Assembly: GCA_013400155.1 (NCBI GenBank)
Contig: VXBM01000140.1
Coordinates: forward strand, 14,450 to 78,449
Direction: 5' to 3'
DNA: 64,000 nucleotides
Source of the DNA: Helopsaltes ochotensis
Taxonomy: Eukaryota; Chordata; Aves; Passeriformes; Locustellidae
The notes beneath the pieces were generated by a model. The model made no database searches, was not told where the DNA came from, and saw only the letters and a program-made list of their open reading frames with translations. The translations under genes were made by a program, and so were the position numbers. This document shows positions 58,923-64,000 of this stretch, in pieces; position 1 is the first letter of the stretch; every line of letters begins with the position of its first letter.

Positions 58923-60933
58923 TTTTTTTGAGGTGAAGATGACCATCTCCAAAAGACAACAAAAGAAAAGGCCAACTCTGAATTTCTCAGAGCCTCATGG
59001 CTAAGGGACACTGCTGGAATTGGGGAGCTACAGGTTTAGACTCTGTGGTACTTGCAGGTTTTTTTGATTGTGGGCAAGTGCTTTAAACAATTTCCTGCTA
59101 ATGATGCTATTTGCATTTCAGAATAAACTTAATACAGCCCAAGTAGACACATAGTCTTTCTTGTTGGAGGGACAGAAAGGTATCATTTATATACTATCTC
59201 TGTCTTTGGTGTCTGTCTCCTGTTTCCTGCAGCCTCATGTTCTGTGGCATTAGAGGCATGAAGGGAATTCCAGAGTCAAAACAGGAGAAGCAACGGATTC
59301 AGCATGCTTGCTAAGATTAGATCATTATTTAGTGGGTGACCTGGGCTGCATCTGAGACTTCTGCAGCTAAATCTAAGTTACAACTAAGGTGGAATCCAAG
59401 CATGTTAAACATGACCGCTTGCAATCACAATTCTTCCCATAGATGTATTTTTCTCTGTCATTTCACTAATAACAAGCCTATGAATGCAGCTACAATAGGG
59501 GATGCTCTGAAGACAGTGGAAATAAAAGTTTGACTGAAAAAACTACTGACATTGAACATTGTTATCATTGCAACTGACGTGATAAATACTTAAACATTCA
59601 GATAAAGATTTCTGGTTCTGCTAATGACTTAAGGTCCATACACAAGAATTTTCAGGTCCAAAAGCTTTGCAGAAATTTGATCCCAAATTAATTAATCCCA
59701 AACCAGGATACACATCAAAAAAGCACTGATATTGTCAGTCAAACTTAGCAACACAGAAAGGTACTATGCTTGCTACAAACATCTGCAGCCTCCTCTGCAG
59801 TGAAATGCTCCTACTATTGCACAATCTCTTAACACTATCAGCCAATTTGCACTGCAAACCTCACATTTTACTGCTGAAAGTGATGTGAAAATGGTTTTCA
59901 GGGTCTGCAAGCTCCCTAATAACTAATAAAGACTTTAAAATCTGTGTTTTAAATTTGTTTTGGAATTTGAAGTTGAAAATTTGGTCTTTTTTGTGTTTTA
60001 TGTGTTTTATAAGACTCCTTGATTCTCCACAATGAACTCTGTAGAGATCACTTCAACGAGGCATTATTTTCTACAAATCTCAAGCAAGTTACCACACAAA
60101 GGAAGTACGTAAGCTCAAATACTAAGAGCATCTATGACAAAGGCTTCTCTTGATAAAAAGCTTTCAGCAAGGTTAATAAGCATGTATTACCAGAAAGAAA
60201 GTATCTGGAAAAAGCAGTAAGCTGGGACCAGAAACCAAGATAAGCCTATACCACTGCACTGTTCTCTTCAAATTCAATTTGCTTTGTAACCAAATACATT
60301 TTGGAAAGTAACACGCCCACTGCTTTGGCATCCATAATGAACCTGGAGCCAGAAAGAACTATGTAAGGAATCTACTTACCTGTGCCAAACAAGAAGCCAG
60401 GGATGAAACAACTAACTTGGCTCAGATATATAACGGTTGTCATTCCAAACCAGAAGAAAGGGAAAAGACATGCATACGGTGGAGTTCCTTACCATACATT
60501 ATGTATGGATCAATATATCCCTCTATGAAGGAGCTGAGACAAGAAAACTGCTTAATAGCTGTGAAGTAAATGTGCCCTTTTTGCGGAAATCTTGTCATTG
60601 TTTCACTACTGTCTGGATGCAGGAGATGTAAATTTTCTGTTGTTGAACCATGAGGGCTCAAGGTCTGAAAACGACCTCATGAATCAAGTCTATTCACCAG
60701 CAATTGCAATTTCATTCCTCTCCCCCATTACCATACATCAAGATCCACCATAAATGGACTCTATGTAGACGTATGAAAACCAATACCAAAGACATTCTTT
60801 TATCCATATGTCTCCCCACTGGACTGCTCCTCCAGAGCACCACTCTCTATGTAACCATGTTTCTTCTAATTACATAAAAGTGTTTCGCAGTCATTTGATA
60901 GCCAACTGGACTCTAGACTAGCTCTGGTATTCC

Positions 60934-60950
60934 TTTTTTTTTTTTTTTTT
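60934..60950. repeat. Poly(T) tract
   Basis: Seventeen T in a row on the plus strand; no element body recognised on the 5' side. Confidence 0.8.
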
Positions 60951-61367
60951 AATCCCTATTGTTGTCTACCAAAAGTAATTTTTAGCCAAGCAAACCAAGC
61001 TCTTCTACTTTCTTTTTGTATTTTCTCCTGAATATCCTAACAGTTCTTTTTCACAAGACCTGGAGTCAGCTTCATTTCATCTTTTGTAAACGTGAGTTAT
61101 CAAATTACAGTTGAAATCCCATCAGAATCCTGTAAAACGCTACTAAACATCCCAAGCTATACTAACAACAACTGCCTTGATGCATTTTATGATCACACTA
61201 AGCTTTACAGATACATTATACTGGAGATAGTATTTATCTTATGAGTCAAATAGATAGCTCGCCTCTTCCTCGTCCTTATCAGGTTTCAAGTGAGGAGATC
61301 CCCATCTATAATTTATGAATTTTATGCATGACCTTGCATTGTATATAACTGCATTTCACCCAGTTCA

Positions 61368-61637
61368 GCACATTTACCACAGCTTGGTCCTATTTAGGAG
61401 AGTGCTATGAACACCAAACTAAGAAATAACATTGGTCACTTCTGCTGAAGATGGACCACTAGAAACTGGAATGGAACAAGCTTAACTCCTTTAATCCAAG
61501 AGCTTCTAAGTGGAAAATTCAGAGCCAGCCTTCAAAACAGGAAGTAGAACTCAGGACTTCACCTAAATCATAGAGGAAAGCCCATTACATCAACAGAAAA
61601 AGGCAGCTTGCTTTCCCATGTATTTTCCTCTAGAATC
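61368..61637. repeat. Direct duplication, copy 2 (270 bp)
   Basis: Partner of 58652-58922. The copy begins at gcacatttaccac and ends at ctctagaatc. It lacks one C of the CCC near the end. Confidence 0.97.
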
Positions 61638-64000
61638 ATTCAAACAACTCTCCTTTGGACAACTACTGCATGTTCGTGTTGATCTTTTACCACTTCCGGA
61701 ATACGGATTTCTTGTGTCATTAGAGCTGTCTGGATGACCAACTTTGCTGAAATACCAAGTACTTCTAGAATGTCTCACTAGCTGAAAGGCACCCAAGTGC
61801 ATTGATTACTGAGTAATTAAGGAGGAATATATTTGCATCCTAGGCTAGCTGTGCATCATACTTTAGCATTCAATCCTTTCCTATTTCATGCACAATTTAG
61901 AACCTTAAAAAAAAAGGTTATATTAATTCCGCTGAAGTTCTTTGGAAATAGTGATCAAAAACATTCTGTGCTGCGCTTTCAAGGAAACAGGCAACATGCA
62001 GGTATCTGGCCTCAAGTCTCCACTCCATTGCATACCTGCAATTCTTTACACCTGCATTTTCTAGTCCTATCTGCTTCCCACTGACCCTCATATCCACCAA
62101 AACTATATCCTAAATAGATGTAACCTTACCCAATATTAGCCTCTTTTTCTCTGTGGAATGTTCCCAGGCACTTCAGATCTTTTTTTCCAGCTCTCTGAAG
62201 CTGCATAAAAATGTTTACTGTCCTATTTGCCCAGACCCAGCAGCACAGTAGCACCATACAAAAAGATGATCCAGCAACATACATTTATGTGCTTCTGAAA
62301 AGAACTCCAAACCCAATACCCTTCAGTTTAACTACAGTCACCAATATGAGACTAAACTCTTTCCCATCAAAAACAATGGATCTGTTTTTCACTTGAGAGA
62401 AGAAGGCTCAGTAACTAAAAAAAAATGTCAACACACTGAAATTCTAAGAACATAATGCACAATTGGAAAGCTATTGTGGAGAAACCAGTGCTCTGTATGG
62501 CATTTGAAAGACCTGACAGAGGATGAACAGAGAAAGCTGTGTGGGCATATTAATAATCTACTATGTGTCATACCGTTGCTGGAAAGTGATGCAAGGAAAC
62601 TTGTATATAGCTGCAATTAAAAGAAAAGATAGGGTATTTCCAAAGTACATTTTCCTCCTGTTTGTGCAATTTTCCTTTTCATAAGCATTAAAAGGGTGTA
62701 GCAAGCATAAACTACATCTTTTACAAATATTTTATTGAAAATGCTACATAGAAATCATGTCAGATTTACAACCTGTGTAGAAATGCACTGTTCTAACACA
62801 TGAGGGCCAGAAGTGAAAAAGTGATCAAACCATCAATATCAATCTCAAAAACCTCACACTTAACAGTCTTCTTGTATTCATTCATAGTACAAATCAGGGA
62901 AATGAATGAAAGTTAGTCTCACACTAGCCAGTCCTCTGCACTTCTGATCGATATTTGTTGATATTCACTCTTATTTTTCAGCTCTCTTAGCAGGTGATTT
63001 TTATAACTCATTCATGTTGGAAGAACTTTAACTGGTTTAGACTGCCCTTGTAACTAAGTATTTTTCACTCATTAATGCATTGTATAGCCATCAGATGCTC
63101 CCCAAAACTGCACCGCCAGCAGTGCCAAACTAATGGGAGATAGCCACTTTGCTTTTGACCTCAATTCAGAAAAAAATTCTCTTTCAGAAAAAAAAGAGTT
63201 TAGCTTCTCAAATTCCCAAACTCACCTTGGGCTTTAGGCACGCCAAGGATATGTCTGCAAGGTAGCTTTATTTGTATGTGCTATCACTTGAAAAATAAGA
63301 GTAAAAAGTCAGATAAGATTTCAGATATTTAACTGAATTTTAAATCTAGGTAGGAGTCGAAGTACCTTTTTTTTGGTACATCTAACAGAATGTGATCCAA
63401 AATCTTTGCCTGATCACAAAACAAGAAACAAAATACAAAGAATATGGAAAGCATAACAAAAATAAAATGCAAACTTAAGTATGTTTCATATGATTTTCCA
63501 ATTCTACCTGCTGCTTAAGAGCTTTACTGAGATGTCTCTTGGCTGCATAAACCAAAAGCATTAACTCTGTCCAGAGAGTGGTACCTTTCAGAGTACAAAC
63601 TCTTCAAGTCTAAAGCAGCTGAGGATGCAACACAATAGCACTTCACTTAAATGCTATCTTTTAAAAGACTACCTTAAAGACAACTTGTTGGAAAAACAGA
63701 GAAGAAGAGAAAGGCTGACCACTCTCTGTATATTAACTACTCTTAAGAGTTATTAATGAACAATAATATTTACTTCTGGTTTGGCATTTATAGTTCTTAC
63801 TGCAGCTCTTTCTTCAGTTGCCTTGAAAGGCACATCCATTCAATCTCTGAACTGTAAAGATCATCCAAGAGAAACTCATTATAACACGGTATTTATGAAA
63901 ATGGCCCATATATGGAGCATTGAAGTAAAAGGATGAGGAAACTTTTGAAGAATGGCTACGGGAAAAAGAAATCAAGAACAAGCAAAGGAGATAAACCATA

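Larger units (their letters stand above)
54621..64000 (-). other. Region upstream of the short-isoform promoter; probable intron of the long FNDC3A isoform
   Basis: AT-rich DNA with no recognisable conserved coding exon. It includes microsatellites, a 270-bp direct duplication, several strong minus-strand splice-donor-like sites and CRE-like motifs at 55.0-55.1 kb. The assignment as intron is inferred from the missing long N-terminus. Confidence 0.55.

Noticed and set aside
1..64000. CRISPR arrays, prophage, operons, tRNA or rRNA genes, or a novel multi-gene system
   Set aside because: None seen. Intron-exon structure, CR1 repeats and a CpG island show ordinary vertebrate gene organisation.

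Overview
This window is vertebrate nuclear DNA, almost certainly from a bird. It holds one large intron-rich gene read on the minus strand, AT-rich introns with GT..AG borders, one CpG island next to an unsequenced gap, and many decayed CR1 LINE fragments, the typical avian retroposon. No prokaryotic operon, CRISPR array, virus or tRNA/rRNA gene was seen.

The gene is FNDC3A (fibronectin type III domain containing 3A). I placed 24 exons by eye. The ATG is at 54309-54307 in the CpG island, the stop is at 2234-2232, and the 3' UTR runs toward the left edge. All splice phases agree. The coding lengths sum to 3429 nt, giving a 1142-residue protein. It has a short N-terminus, a proline-rich segment, a basic Ser/Pro-rich linker, about nine FN3 domains and a C-terminal membrane anchor. 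The start is a short first exon (Met-Ser-Gly by the splice join), which fits the known shorter FNDC3A isoform. The exons for the longer N-terminus (about 59 residues in mammals) were not found and probably lie beyond 64000.

Layout: 1-2231, 3' UTR and probable poly(A) signal. 2232-49740, exons 24 to 2 and their introns, with CR1 fragments near 10.2-10.8, 14.6-14.8, 18.7-23.0, 27.4, 30.7-32.35 and 38.4-38.8 kb. 49741-54302, the first intron of the short form, with an old LINE fragment near 50.4-51.2 kb. 53.94-54.62 kb, CpG island promoter and first exon, interrupted by 206 N. 54.62-64.0 kb, no recognisable coding exon; presumably upstream intron of the long isoform. This last part holds a 270-bp direct duplication at about 98% identity and a few candidate alternative exons.

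I found no new multi-gene system. The observations most worth checking are the alternative first exon and its unresolved GGGCC repeat, the 270-bp duplication, a phase-compatible candidate first exon at 60380-60443, and a tail-to-tail CR1 pair in one intron.
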